A stretch of DNA of 62,156 nucleotides from Actinomycetota bacterium (lineage in GTDB: Bacteria > Actinomycetota > Thermoleophilia > Gaiellales > Gaiellaceae), in assembly GCA_020029615.1 (NCBI GenBank), contig JAIBJO010000009.1:1-62156 (forward strand), written 5' to 3'. Within the stretch, counting starts at the first letter, position 1. Each line of letters opens with the position of its first letter. Shown here piece after piece: positions 9,068-16,901 of the stretch. The position numbers and the translations under genes are program-made. The notes beneath the pieces are model-generated. The model was not told the origin of the DNA and searched no databases. It saw only the letters and a list, made by a program, of their open reading frames with translations.

Positions 9068-9972
9068 CGGATGCCGTCGTCGTCGAGTCCGTGCCGGATC
9101 TGGACGAGAGACCGATCCGCCCGTCGCGGTTGCTGTTCTCCACGGCCTGGCGGCAACACCGCACGAAGATCGGGCTCGGGATCACGCTGCTCATCGTCGG
9201 CATCGCCGTCATCGGGCAGCTGTACACCCCCTATCCGCCGGATCAGGGCGTCGAGAACCTGTTCCCGTTTGCACAGCCGTCGAGTGACGCGTGGCTCGGA
9301 ACGGACGCCCTCGGGCGCGACGTACTAAGTCGCTTCCTGGCGGGCGGGGTGTCCGTGCTCGTGCTGGCCGGGCTGTCGACGGCAATCGGAATGGTGCTGG
9401 GTGTCGCGGTCGGCCTCACCGCGGCGTACTCGCGCGGCAAGCTCGACGACGTGCTGATGCGGAGCATGGACGTGCTCCTGTCGTTGCCGCAGATCGTCTT
9501 CGCGCTCGTGCTCGCAGCGACGGTTGGGCCAGAGCTGTGGCTGCTCGTCCTCGCCGTCGGCCTGACCACGATGCCGCGCGCGGCGCGCGTCACGCGCGGT
9601 GCCTCCGTGGAGGTCGTGGAGAAGGACTTCGTGCGCGCGGCGGAGGCGATCGGCCTTCCCCGTCGCCGGATCCTGTTCAGCGAGGTGTTGCCAAACATCA
9701 CGAGCCCCCTCATCGTCGAGACGAGCCTCCGCATGACGTTCAACGTCGCGGTCGTCGCGGGCCTCAGTTTCCTCGGCTTCGGGTTGCAGCCGCCGGCGGC
9801 GGATTGGGGCCTGATGATCAACGAGAACAGGAACGGCCTTACGATCCAGCCCTGGCCGGTGCTCCTGCCGGTGCTCGCGATCGCGCTCCTCACGATCGGC
9901 ACGAGCCTTGTGGGCGACGGCATCTCCCGGGCGGCGATCGGCATCGAGCGTGGTCGATCGGCGAGCGAATGA
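9064..9972 (+). CDS. ABC transporter permease, DppC type
   Basis: A 302-residue permease, partner of the DppB-type protein. It has a cytoplasmic N-terminus, then a membrane span from about residue 36, the family motif WLGTDALGRDVLSR near 78, and the EAA loop GASVEVVEKDFVRAAEAIGLP near 178. The start overlaps the preceding stop in an ATGA, so translation is coupled. About 150 bases then separate it from the ATPase gene; that gap holds the modular repeat element. Confidence 0.93.
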   Translation: MTDAVVVESVPDLDERPIRPSRLLFSTAWRQHRTKIGLGITLLIVGIAVIGQLYTPYPPDQGVENLFPFAQPSSDAWLGTDALGRDVLSRFLAGGVSVLVLAGLSTAIGMVLGVAVGLTAAYSRGKLDDVLMRSMDVLLSLPQIVFALVLAATVGPELWLLVLAVGLTTMPRAARVTRGASVEVVEKDFVRAAEAIGLPRRRILFSEVLPNITSPLIVETSLRMTFNVAVVAGLSFLGFGLQPPAADWGLMINENRNGLTIQPWPVLLPVLAIALLTIGTSLVGDGISRAAIGIERGRSASE

Positions 9973-10012
9973 GCAACGCTCACCATCGGTTCGCGTTCGC
10001 CGGCGAGGGCGT

Positions 10013-10119
10013 GAACGGAAACCATGTTTCCTCCCGTGAGGCCCCATGCTTTCTGAAAGCGTGGGGAATCGCCCGGTTCCCCGCACCCCTCCACACTCAT
10101 AGCCCAACCGAAGTTGGGC
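10013..10119 (+). repeat. Modular hairpin repeat, copy A, directly upstream of the fused ATPase gene
   Basis: The segment carries a hairpin GGAAAC-CAT-GTTTCC (10017-10031), a block with TTCCCC, and a terminal hairpin GCCCAAC-CGAA-GTTGGGC (10102-10119) ending one base before the ATG. The block at 10075-10102 matches the reverse complement of 56883-56910 at 26 of 28 bases. Both copies lie inside operons in the same orientation relative to the downstream gene. No Shine-Dalgarno sequence is visible between the element and the start. Confidence 0.75.
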
Positions 10120-10120
10120 G

Positions 10121-11923
10121 ATGAGCACGCAGGCGCCCTCACTCGAGGTTGTCGATCTCCGCGTCGAGGTGGACTACGGGGCGCGCGAGGACATCGTCGA
10201 CGAGATCACGCTGCACGTTGCCGCGGGCGACGTGCTCGGCCTCGTCGGCGAGTCCGGCTCGGGCAAGACGACCGTCGGCCTCGCCGTACTCGGGCACACG
10301 CGCCGCGGCGCACGAATCGTGCGCGGCGAGGTGCGCATCGAGGGCCGCGACATCCTCCCGCTCCCGCCGCTCGAGCGCCAGCGGCTCCGCGGGCGACTGG
10401 TCTCGTACGTCCCGCAGGATCCCGCGTCCGCCCTCAACCCCGCGCTCCGGATCAACACGCAGCTCGAAGAGACGCTCGCGGCGCACGGATTCGGGACGTC
10501 CACCGAGCGACGAGCGCGGATCGTCGAGATGCTCGAGGAGGTCCTCCTGCCGACGGACGACATCTTCCTGAAGCGCTACCCGCACCAGCTCTCCGGCGGC
10601 CAGCAGCAACGGGTGGCCCTGGCCATGGCCTTCGCGAACAGGCCGCGCGTGATCGTGCTCGACGAGCCGACGACCGGGCTCGACGTGACCACGCAGGCCC
10701 ACGTCCTCGAGACGGTGCGCGACCTGTGCAGCGCTCACGGAGTCGCGGCCGTGTATGTGAGCCACGACCTCTCCGTCGTCGCCACCCTGGCGAGGCAGGT
10801 CGCGGTGATGTACGGCGGACGCATCGTCGAGCTGGGGCCGACGCACGCGCTGTTCACCCATGCTGCGCACCCGTATACCCGTCGGCTCGTGGAGGCGATA
10901 CCGGAAATCTCGGGCAAGCACGCGCTGATCGGGATTCCCGGCACGGCGCCGCGACCGGGCCACCGCCCCGTCGGATGCTTCTTCGCGCCGAGGTGCTCCT
11001 TCGCCCAGGCCGAGTGCCACGTCTCCTTTCCACCCGTCGAAAACGTGGCCGCCGGACACGACGTTCGGTGCTTCATGCATGCGACGGTGCTCGCGGAATC
11101 CATCGCCGCGCGTCCCGCCGCCCGCCCCCGGGCGGAGCTCGGGATCGAGGACGCGCTCGTGGCTGTCCGGAACGTCCAGGCGTCGCACGGCGCCCGTCAA
11201 GTGCTGTTCGACATCGATCTCGTCGTGCGCCCGAGCGAGTGCGTTGCGCTCGTGGGCGAGTCCGGCTCCGGGAAGACGACGCTCGCGCGCTGCATCGGGG
11301 GGCTCCACGGCGGCTTCGAAGGAGAGATCTTCTTCCGCGGCCAGCCGCTGCCGTGTGGCTCGGGCGCTCGTGACGCGGACACGCGTCGCAACATTCAGTA
11401 CGTGTTCCAGAGCCCGTACAACTCGCTCAACCCACGGAAGACGATCGGCCAGATCATCGCGCAACCGCTGGGAGTCTTCTTCTCCGCGAGCGGCGCCGAC
11501 GCGCGCCGTCGCGCCGTCGAGGCCCTCGAGCGCGTCCAGCTGAGTCCGACGGTGCTCGAGCGCTACCCGCAGCAGCTCTCGGGAGGCGAACGCCAGCGCG
11601 CGGCCATAGCGCGAGCGCTCGTCGCACAGCCGCAGCTGCTCGTGTGCGACGAGGTGACCTCGGCGCTCGACGTCTCGGTCCAGGCAGCGATCATCGACGT
11701 CCTCGCCGAGCTGCAGCGCGAGCTGCACATCGGACTGCTCTTCGTCACGCACAACCTCGCCCTCATCCGGACGATCTCGCAGGAGGTCGCCGTCATGAGC
11801 GAGGGTCGGATCGTGGAGCGGGGCCTCGTCGACGACGTCCTCGAGTCACCCCAGGCCGACTACACGAAAAAGCTGCTCTCCGATACGCCGAGCCTCGAGG
11901 CGGCGATCGCGGCATCGAGCTAG
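10121..11923 (+). CDS. Fused dipeptide/oligopeptide ABC transporter ATP-binding protein (DppD-DppF type)
   Basis: A 600-residue protein holding two ATPase domains. The first has Walker A GESGSGKT at 43-50, signature LSGGQ at 157-161 and Walker B VIVLDEP at 177-183, then the oligopeptide-family C-terminal region with RPVGCFFAPRC. The second has Walker A GESGSGKT near 381 and signature LSGGERQR near 485. Many importers use two separate subunits; here one chain can supply both sites for the DppB/DppC permeases. A structured repeat abuts its start codon and no ribosome-binding site is obvious. Confidence 0.93.
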   Translation: MSTQAPSLEVVDLRVEVDYGAREDIVDEITLHVAAGDVLGLVGESGSGKTTVGLAVLGHTRRGARIVRGEVRIEGRDILPLPPLERQRLRGRLVSYVPQDPASALNPALRINTQLEETLAAHGFGTSTERRARIVEMLEEVLLPTDDIFLKRYPHQLSGGQQQRVALAMAFANRPRVIVLDEPTTGLDVTTQAHVLETVRDLCSAHGVAAVYVSHDLSVVATLARQVAVMYGGRIVELGPTHALFTHAAHPYTRRLVEAIPEISGKHALIGIPGTAPRPGHRPVGCFFAPRCSFAQAECHVSFPPVENVAAGHDVRCFMHATVLAESIAARPAARPRAELGIEDALVAVRNVQASHGARQVLFDIDLVVRPSECVALVGESGSGKTTLARCIGGLHGGFEGEIFFRGQPLPCGSGARDADTRRNIQYVFQSPYNSLNPRKTIGQIIAQPLGVFFSASGADARRRAVEALERVQLSPTVLERYPQQLSGGERQRAAIARALVAQPQLLVCDEVTSALDVSVQAAIIDVLAELQRELHIGLLFVTHNLALIRTISQEVAVMSEGRIVERGLVDDVLESPQADYTKKLLSDTPSLEAAIAASS

Positions 11924-11946
11924 CGAAGCCACGGAAAGGAGAGGAC

Positions 11947-13011
11947 ATGTCTTCTGAGAACGGCCCTCACGCAGATCTCGAAGGTGCAGGAACGACGTCT
12001 CCCCTGGTCGCGATCCCGCCACACAGCTTCTTCGGCGCTCCGTTCTCCGACCTCGAGTCCTTCGACCACGAGGTCGCGCTGCTCGGAGTGCCGTACGACC
12101 AGGGATCGCTGATCCCCTACTGCCGCGTCGGCCAGTCACAGGGGCCGAGCGCCGTGCGAACCAACCCGACGTTCTTCTACGGCGGGAACCCGTTCGACGG
12201 GCCGCCGGATCCGAGCAAGCCGTGCGTGGGATTCCAGTGCGTGGACGACGGGAAGGAGTACCTGGCCGGCGTGACGATGGCCGACATCGGGGACGTCGTC
12301 ATCACCCCCGGCGACCTCAGGGCGTTCGTCAACACGACGACCGAGGTCGCGAGACGCGTCGCAGCTCGCGGAGCCGTGTTGGTCAGCGTCGGCGGCGACC
12401 ACTCGATCACGTTCCCGCTCGTCCGCGGAATGGAGCCGTGGGGCGAGATCGAGCTGCTCCACTTCGACGCTCATTTCGACGTGCGGGACAGCGTCGCGGG
12501 GTCGCCCTACTCCCACTCCAGCCCGATCCGCCGGATCTCGGAGTTGTCGTTCGTCAGCCGGATCACACAGTTCGGTATCCGGAACTTCGCGTCGAAGGAG
12601 TCGCTCTCGGCGGCAGCCGAGATCGGCACCGTCGTCGTACCGGGGTCCGAGCTGCACGGGAAAGGACCGGCGGCCTGCGTCGCCGAGTACGCGCCGACCG
12701 GGAAGAACGTCTACGTCACCATCGACACCGACTTCTTCGACGGCGCGATCGTTCCCGGAACGGTGCTGCCAGAGCCGGGCGGCTTCACGCTCCAGGAGTT
12801 CCGGGAGTGCGCGCAGGTGATCGCCGAGCGATCGAACGTCGTCGGCTTCGACATCGTCTGCCTCAACCCGCTCGTGGACACCGCCTGGTACGGGGGCATC
12901 ACCACGAGGCTCGTCTCGTACGTCATGGCCTACACGCTCGGCTACGTCTTCGACGAACGGAGGAACCTTGCGTTCGAGCCCACTTCGGCTGCCGTCGCGA
13001 GCACCTCCTAG
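11947..13011 (+). CDS. Ureohydrolase (agmatinase/arginase family)
   Basis: A 354-residue Mn-dependent hydrolase that should release urea from a guanidino compound. The metal-binding motifs are present: GGDHS near 150, DAHFD near 175 and DTDFFD near 259, followed by PGT. In the last motif glycine replaces the proline common after the aspartate. The ATG at 11947 has a strong GGAAAGGAG upstream. Coming last in the importer operon, it probably acts on the imported substrate or its product. Agmatine, guanidinobutyrate and arginine cannot be told apart by eye. Its stop overlaps the convergent gene in a CTAG. Confidence 0.88.
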   Translation: MSSENGPHADLEGAGTTSPLVAIPPHSFFGAPFSDLESFDHEVALLGVPYDQGSLIPYCRVGQSQGPSAVRTNPTFFYGGNPFDGPPDPSKPCVGFQCVDDGKEYLAGVTMADIGDVVITPGDLRAFVNTTTEVARRVAARGAVLVSVGGDHSITFPLVRGMEPWGEIELLHFDAHFDVRDSVAGSPYSHSSPIRRISELSFVSRITQFGIRNFASKESLSAAAEIGTVVVPGSELHGKGPAACVAEYAPTGKNVYVTIDTDFFDGAIVPGTVLPEPGGFTLQEFRECAQVIAERSNVVGFDIVCLNPLVDTAWYGGITTRLVSYVMAYTLGYVFDERRNLAFEPTSAAVASTS

Positions 13012-14780
13012 AGGACCCGGAACGCCCAGACGCGCACGCGCACTTGGGGCTCCCCCCGAGGCATCGCCTGGAACTCTTCGCCGCGCTCGACGAGCTCCCA
13101 GCGACCATCGGCTGCGAGCTCGCTGATCTTGTCTTCGAAGCCCGGCGGGACGCGATCCGAGCGGAGCGTGAAGATCACGTGGCCCCCCTGCCGTGTCATC
13201 CGCACGAGCTCGTCCAGAGAGGCGGCGGGGGCATGCCCGGAGGTGAGGACTCCGCTGGACACGACGCCGTCGTACGAGCCGCTCTCGTAGGCGAGGGGAG
13301 CGCCGAGCCTGCCCACGCGGAGGTCGCCGTAGACGTTCTTTCGCGACGCCTCGGCAAGCATTCCCGGCGAGAGGTCGAGGCCTTCCAGCCGCGTGAAGCC
13401 GGCCTCGGCCAGTGCGGCTCCGAGGAGGCCGGTGCCGGCCCCGGCGTCGAGGATCCGAGCATCAGGGGCGAGGAGCTTCCGCGCAACCGCCGACAACTCT
13501 CGTGGTGCCCGATAGCCCATTCCCTCCACGAGCTCGGCGTCATACGCACGCGCGATCCTGTCGTACTCCGTGCGCAGCGCCTCCAGGTCGGATGCGCGGT
13601 ACAGACGTTCCACGTCGATCCTCGGCGCCATGCTCGACGGACGCGAGCCCGCCCGGACGAGCCAGAGACCGATGAGCACGCAGAACGCGATCATCACGGC
13701 GTAGGCCGCCTGGGCCCCCGCCGCGTCGGCGATGGCTCCCGCGAGCAGCGGGCCGACCGTCGATGCCGCAGCCCAGCCGAGCATGACGAGGCCCATGACG
13801 GAGCCTCGTCCGAGAGCCGAGCGATGGGCGCCCGCCGCAGCAAGTGGGTAGATGATCGTGTCCATCGTCGACCAGGGTGGGGCACGTACGAGGACGAATG
13901 CCACCGCCGCAAGCGTCGAGCTACTGGTGAGGACGAGGACGATCGACAGGCCGGCGAGGAGTGCCGCGAAGCCGCCGACACGAAGCGTCGCGGAGCGCTC
14001 TCCGAGTCGGGCCACGATCGCGCTCACCACCGTGTACACCAACGACGCCGCGGAGAAGAGAAGCCCGATCTCGGCCGACGACACCCCGTTCTCGCGTAGC
14101 TGGAGCGGCACGAGCAGGTTGACGCCGCCGCCGACGAGGCCGATGAGGACGATGATCGCGATCCCGGCGAGCACGAGCTCGTCTCGGCGCACGAGCCGAA
14201 GCACCTCGCTCAGTGGCTGCTGCATGACGTCGCCCGTCGACGCGGGCGCGGCGAAGAAGAGGCCGCTCGTCACGACGGCTGCGACGACCGCGAGGACGAG
14301 AAAGGGCGTTCCGGTCGCGAAGCGATCCGCGAGGACGCCGGCGAACACGGGACCGACCGTGAATCCGACACCCGCGACGGTCGTGGCGGCCGCGAGCGCG
14401 CCGGCGCGCCGGTCCTCCGAGAGCGAGTTCGAGAGCCACGACGCGCCTGCGCCCCAGAGTGCTCCGAACGCGACCCCGAACGCGGATCGCGCGGCGAGCA
14501 GCGACCAGAACTCGTCGGCGAGGCCCTGTCCGAGAGTTGCCAGCGTGAACAGGCAGGCCGAGGCGATCGTCACCTGCCGCGCACCGAAGCGGTCTGCGAG
14601 CACCCCGAGCGGCAAGGCGACGGCGAGGGCCGCGAGACTCGAGGCAGCGAGGATCATGCCGGTCTCGACTCCCGAGAGGCCGAACTCGTCCGCGAACGTC
14701 GGCGCGAGCGGGATGATCGCGATCCAGACGAGCGTCTCGAGCAGGAAGAGCCCGTAGATGGGGCCGACCGTGCGGCGCAT
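13008..14780 (-). CDS. MFS transporter fused to a SAM-dependent methyltransferase
   Basis: A single 590-residue frame. Residues 1 to about 385 are a 12-span major facilitator with the motif GVLADRFGARQ between spans 2 and 3. Residues from about 390 are a class I methyltransferase: ALRTEYDRIARAYD, then motif I ILDAGAGTGLLGAALAEAGF near 447, GLDLSPGMLAEA and a late strand GGHVIFTLRSD. The join (RPSSMAPRIDVERLY) has no stop, though an internal ATG there could also give a separate methyltransferase. The substrates are unknown; the fusion could methylate a compound on its way out of or into the cell. Confidence 0.85.
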   Translation of the reverse strand: MRRTVGPIYGLFLLETLVWIAIIPLAPTFADEFGLSGVETGMILAASSLAALAVALPLGVLADRFGARQVTIASACLFTLATLGQGLADEFWSLLAARSAFGVAFGALWGAGASWLSNSLSEDRRAGALAAATTVAGVGFTVGPVFAGVLADRFATGTPFLVLAVVAAVVTSGLFFAAPASTGDVMQQPLSEVLRLVRRDELVLAGIAIIVLIGLVGGGVNLLVPLQLRENGVSSAEIGLLFSAASLVYTVVSAIVARLGERSATLRVGGFAALLAGLSIVLVLTSSSTLAAVAFVLVRAPPWSTMDTIIYPLAAAGAHRSALGRGSVMGLVMLGWAAASTVGPLLAGAIADAAGAQAAYAVMIAFCVLIGLWLVRAGSRPSSMAPRIDVERLYRASDLEALRTEYDRIARAYDAELVEGMGYRAPRELSAVARKLLAPDARILDAGAGTGLLGAALAEAGFTRLEGLDLSPGMLAEASRKNVYGDLRVGRLGAPLAYESGSYDGVVSSGVLTSGHAPAASLDELVRMTRQGGHVIFTLRSDRVPPGFEDKISELAADGRWELVERGEEFQAMPRGEPQVRVRVWAFRVL

Positions 14781-14993
14781 GCCCCGTCAGTCTCTCACCG
14801 GGCTGGGGGCGGACTCGTCCTCCAACGCGTAGCGTGCGAGTCCCGAGCGTCGGAGCCCAGCCGGTTCGCTCCGCTCGAGGCAGGTTCCGTCGCGAAGCGC
14901 ACCCCCGGCGTCGCACTAGGGCTTGGGCGTCGGGCGGTAGCGGTCCGGACGCTCGGATCGCACCCGGAAGCCCGAGGTAGTGGCCTCGATCCT

Positions 14994-15818
14994 CTAACCC
15001 AGCCTGACGGAGAAGCGGCGCATGAAGCCCTTGGTTCGAACCTTGAACGAGATGGTCCCTCGAAGCGTTTTCCCCTTGGCCGAGCGCGGAGGGTGATAGG
15101 TGCATGTCGCCGTGCCACGTCCAGCGTGCGGTGTGCCGTCTAGCTTGGAGCGGGCGAGGGTGCCGGTGCACTTGACTGCGGTGGGTCGAACAGGCGGTCC
15201 GTCAGCGAGAACACGAACGGCCGCAGAAACGATCGAGCCCGCCTTCGGCCTTGCCGGCGTGATCCTGGCTCCTCCCGCAGTTACCGAGCCACTTCCGACC
15301 CCGGTGAACTCGGCGACGATGACGGCAACCGAGGCGGCGTTGTTCGCCAGGACGGGGTCGGGTGTCGATCCCGCGACGATCTCGGCTTTCACCGTGAAGC
15401 GGCCGAGCCGCGATGCGACTACGTTCCAGCCGAAATGCTCCTCCGTGTCTCCTGCAGGGTCTGGTCTGATCGGCATGGTCTGGCACTCGGCGGTCCTCGT
15501 CGTACCAGTACAGTTCGCGGTCGCGGTCGGATTGTCCGCGCCCCAGGTGAGGCCGTCCGAGAGCTCGAGTCGCATCGTCGCGCTCTCTGACTGCGCCGGT
15601 ATCAGCCTGACACGCACGCCAACCAGGAAGTCGCGGCTCGCGACCGTTGCCGTCCCCCCGTTCGGGACGGCCGGAAAAGCCGACGTGCCGAAGGTCGTCG
15701 CGATCCCGATGTCGATCTGAAAGTCGGCCTCACTCGGTGCCGCCCGGGCGGTGGGCCCTGTCAGCGCCAGCGTCGCAGCAATCACGAGAGCCACTGGGAC
15801 CGCGTCACCGATTGTCAC
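14994..15818 (-). CDS. Secreted protein of unknown function with DUF11/CARDB-like beta domain
   Basis: A 274-residue protein with a signal peptide (VPVALVIAATLALTGPTARAAPS) and a GTG start. The middle has LSDGLTWGADNPTATANC and a region ending DPVLANNAASVAVIV, the pattern of DUF11/CARDB-type immunoglobulin-like repeats found in actinobacterial surface proteins. The last 80 residues are a separate beta-rich stretch with paired cysteines and a basic tail. It probably works outside the cell; no catalytic motif is visible. The 213 bases between it and the MFS fusion hold no gene I can support. Confidence 0.75.
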   Translation of the reverse strand: MTIGDAVPVALVIAATLALTGPTARAAPSEADFQIDIGIATTFGTSAFPAVPNGGTATVASRDFLVGVRVRLIPAQSESATMRLELSDGLTWGADNPTATANCTGTTRTAECQTMPIRPDPAGDTEEHFGWNVVASRLGRFTVKAEIVAGSTPDPVLANNAASVAVIVAEFTGVGSGSVTAGGARITPARPKAGSIVSAAVRVLADGPPVRPTAVKCTGTLARSKLDGTPHAGRGTATCTYHPPRSAKGKTLRGTISFKVRTKGFMRRFSVRLG

Positions 15819-15831
15819 AATTCACATTATG

Positions 15832-16314
15832 TCATGCGGCCAACTCAGGCCCTTGGCTGGCCTCTCGAGACGACGGAGACCGTGTGAACGGACTCCCCGT
15901 GCTCAGCCAGAGGCTTGATGTGGGTTTAGAGGCACGCACGGATGGGGGCCTGCACACGGCGCATCGCCGCCGTCTCGGTCGGCATCCAGGCTTCAAGCCT
16001 GAACGCCGACCGATCCGCCACCGCTGCTTGGTGCATGCCCTCCCCGCACGCACCGCATGGTCGGTGGTGTCTGTCGGCTCGATCGTGTCCGGGCGCCGCG
16101 TCATCCACTCGGTGACCGCCGCACTCCCGTCCTTGCCCGCACCTACGGCCTTCATCACGTCGCGCTCGGTCAGGATGGCAGCGATCGCATCTCCCTCCAG
16201 CACGACCACCGCGCCGACCCCCCGCTGCGTCATGCTCGCCGCCGCCTCGCCAAGGGTCGCCTCGGCGGATACGGTCAGGAGGCTCCGCGTCATGTGGTCG
16301 GCGACGAGCGGCAT
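15832..16314 (-). CDS. CBS-domain protein with a degenerate C-terminal half
   Basis: Residues 1 to about 65 form a good CBS domain (VADHMTRSLLTVSAEATLGEAA, GVGAVVVLEGDAIAAILTERDV). The second should begin at VTEWMTRRPDTIEPTDTTDHAV, but after residue about 85 the reading becomes arginine-rich and unlike CBS sequence, while fragments in another frame (GMHQAAVADR) look a little more protein-like. CBS pairs bind adenosyl ligands and sense energy state; a single half should not fold normally. This may be a frameshifted pseudogene. Confidence 0.6.
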   Translation of the reverse strand: MPLVADHMTRSLLTVSAEATLGEAAASMTQRGVGAVVVLEGDAIAAILTERDVMKAVGAGKDGSAAVTEWMTRRPDTIEPTDTTDHAVRAGRACTKQRWRIGRRSGLKPGCRPRRRRCAVCRPPSVRASKPTSSLWLSTGSPFTRSPSSREASQGPELAA

Positions 16315-16352
16315 CCGGCGATTCTACGACTTGACGGGGTAGCGTTCCTGTC

Positions 16353-16790
16353 GTGGCGAGCGAACCCGGGCCACGAGCGACCGGACGTTGCCTGTGCGGC
16401 GCGGTGCGCTACGAGGTGCGAGGACCGCTGCGGGACGTGCTCATCTGCCATTGCGTCGAGTGCCGGCGGTGGGGTGGTCACTCCGGCGCGTTCGCGGCAA
16501 CGAGTGCCGAGGATCTCGTGACCGCCGGCGACCAGGCGCTTCGCTGGATAGAAAGTCCGGAGAGCACCCGGAAAGCGCGGCGCGGCTTCTGTGCGGAGTG
16601 CGGCTCGAGCCTCTTCTGGCAGGCAGCCGGAGCGCAGCGAATCAGCATCGCCGCGGGATCGCTCGACCCGCCGACCGGGCTCAGAGTCGCGGCACACATC
16701 TACACCCACGACGCCGGCGACTGGGACGAGTTGCCCGACGACGGGCTCCCGCGCGACCCTGGCGCGTCCTTCGACCCGCGCTGGAGCTGA
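16353..16790 (+). CDS. GFA/CENP-V family zinc protein
   Basis: A 145-residue protein with the full cysteine set of the glutathione-dependent formaldehyde-activating (GFA) family: CLCGAVRYEV near 13, CHCVECRRWGGHSGAF near 32 and CAECGSSLFW near 79. These bind structural and catalytic zinc. Family members have been linked to formaldehyde-thiol adducts, but most are uncharacterised. A formaldehyde role would suit a region rich in demethylating enzymes; that is inference. It starts at GTG 38 bases from the divergent CBS gene. Confidence 0.88.
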   Translation: MASEPGPRATGRCLCGAVRYEVRGPLRDVLICHCVECRRWGGHSGAFAATSAEDLVTAGDQALRWIESPESTRKARRGFCAECGSSLFWQAAGAQRISIAAGSLDPPTGLRVAAHIYTHDAGDWDELPDDGLPRDPGASFDPRWS

Positions 16791-16901
16791 GCGAGCCGGC
16801 CAACGCGACGAAGGCACGAAGGCGTCGTGCCGACCTTCTTGCCCCCGCTCGCCGGAGCGGCCTACGATGCCGCCGAGAACGCCAACCCGGTGGAGGTGAG
16901 C

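Noticed and set aside
10013-10119. Copy A as an insertion sequence or MITE with target duplication
   Set aside because: No terminal inverted repeats or flanking direct duplication were found, and no transposase is present; kept as a structured repeat only.
14850-14900. A GGTTCGCTCC sequence resembling a tRNA T-loop
   Set aside because: No five-base T stem, anticodon arm or acceptor stem can be formed around it on either strand.
15980-16000. CAGGCTTCAAGCCTG palindrome as a member of the GCCTGG hairpin family
   Set aside because: It lies within the CBS reading frame and the stem differs from the family core; probably coincidence.
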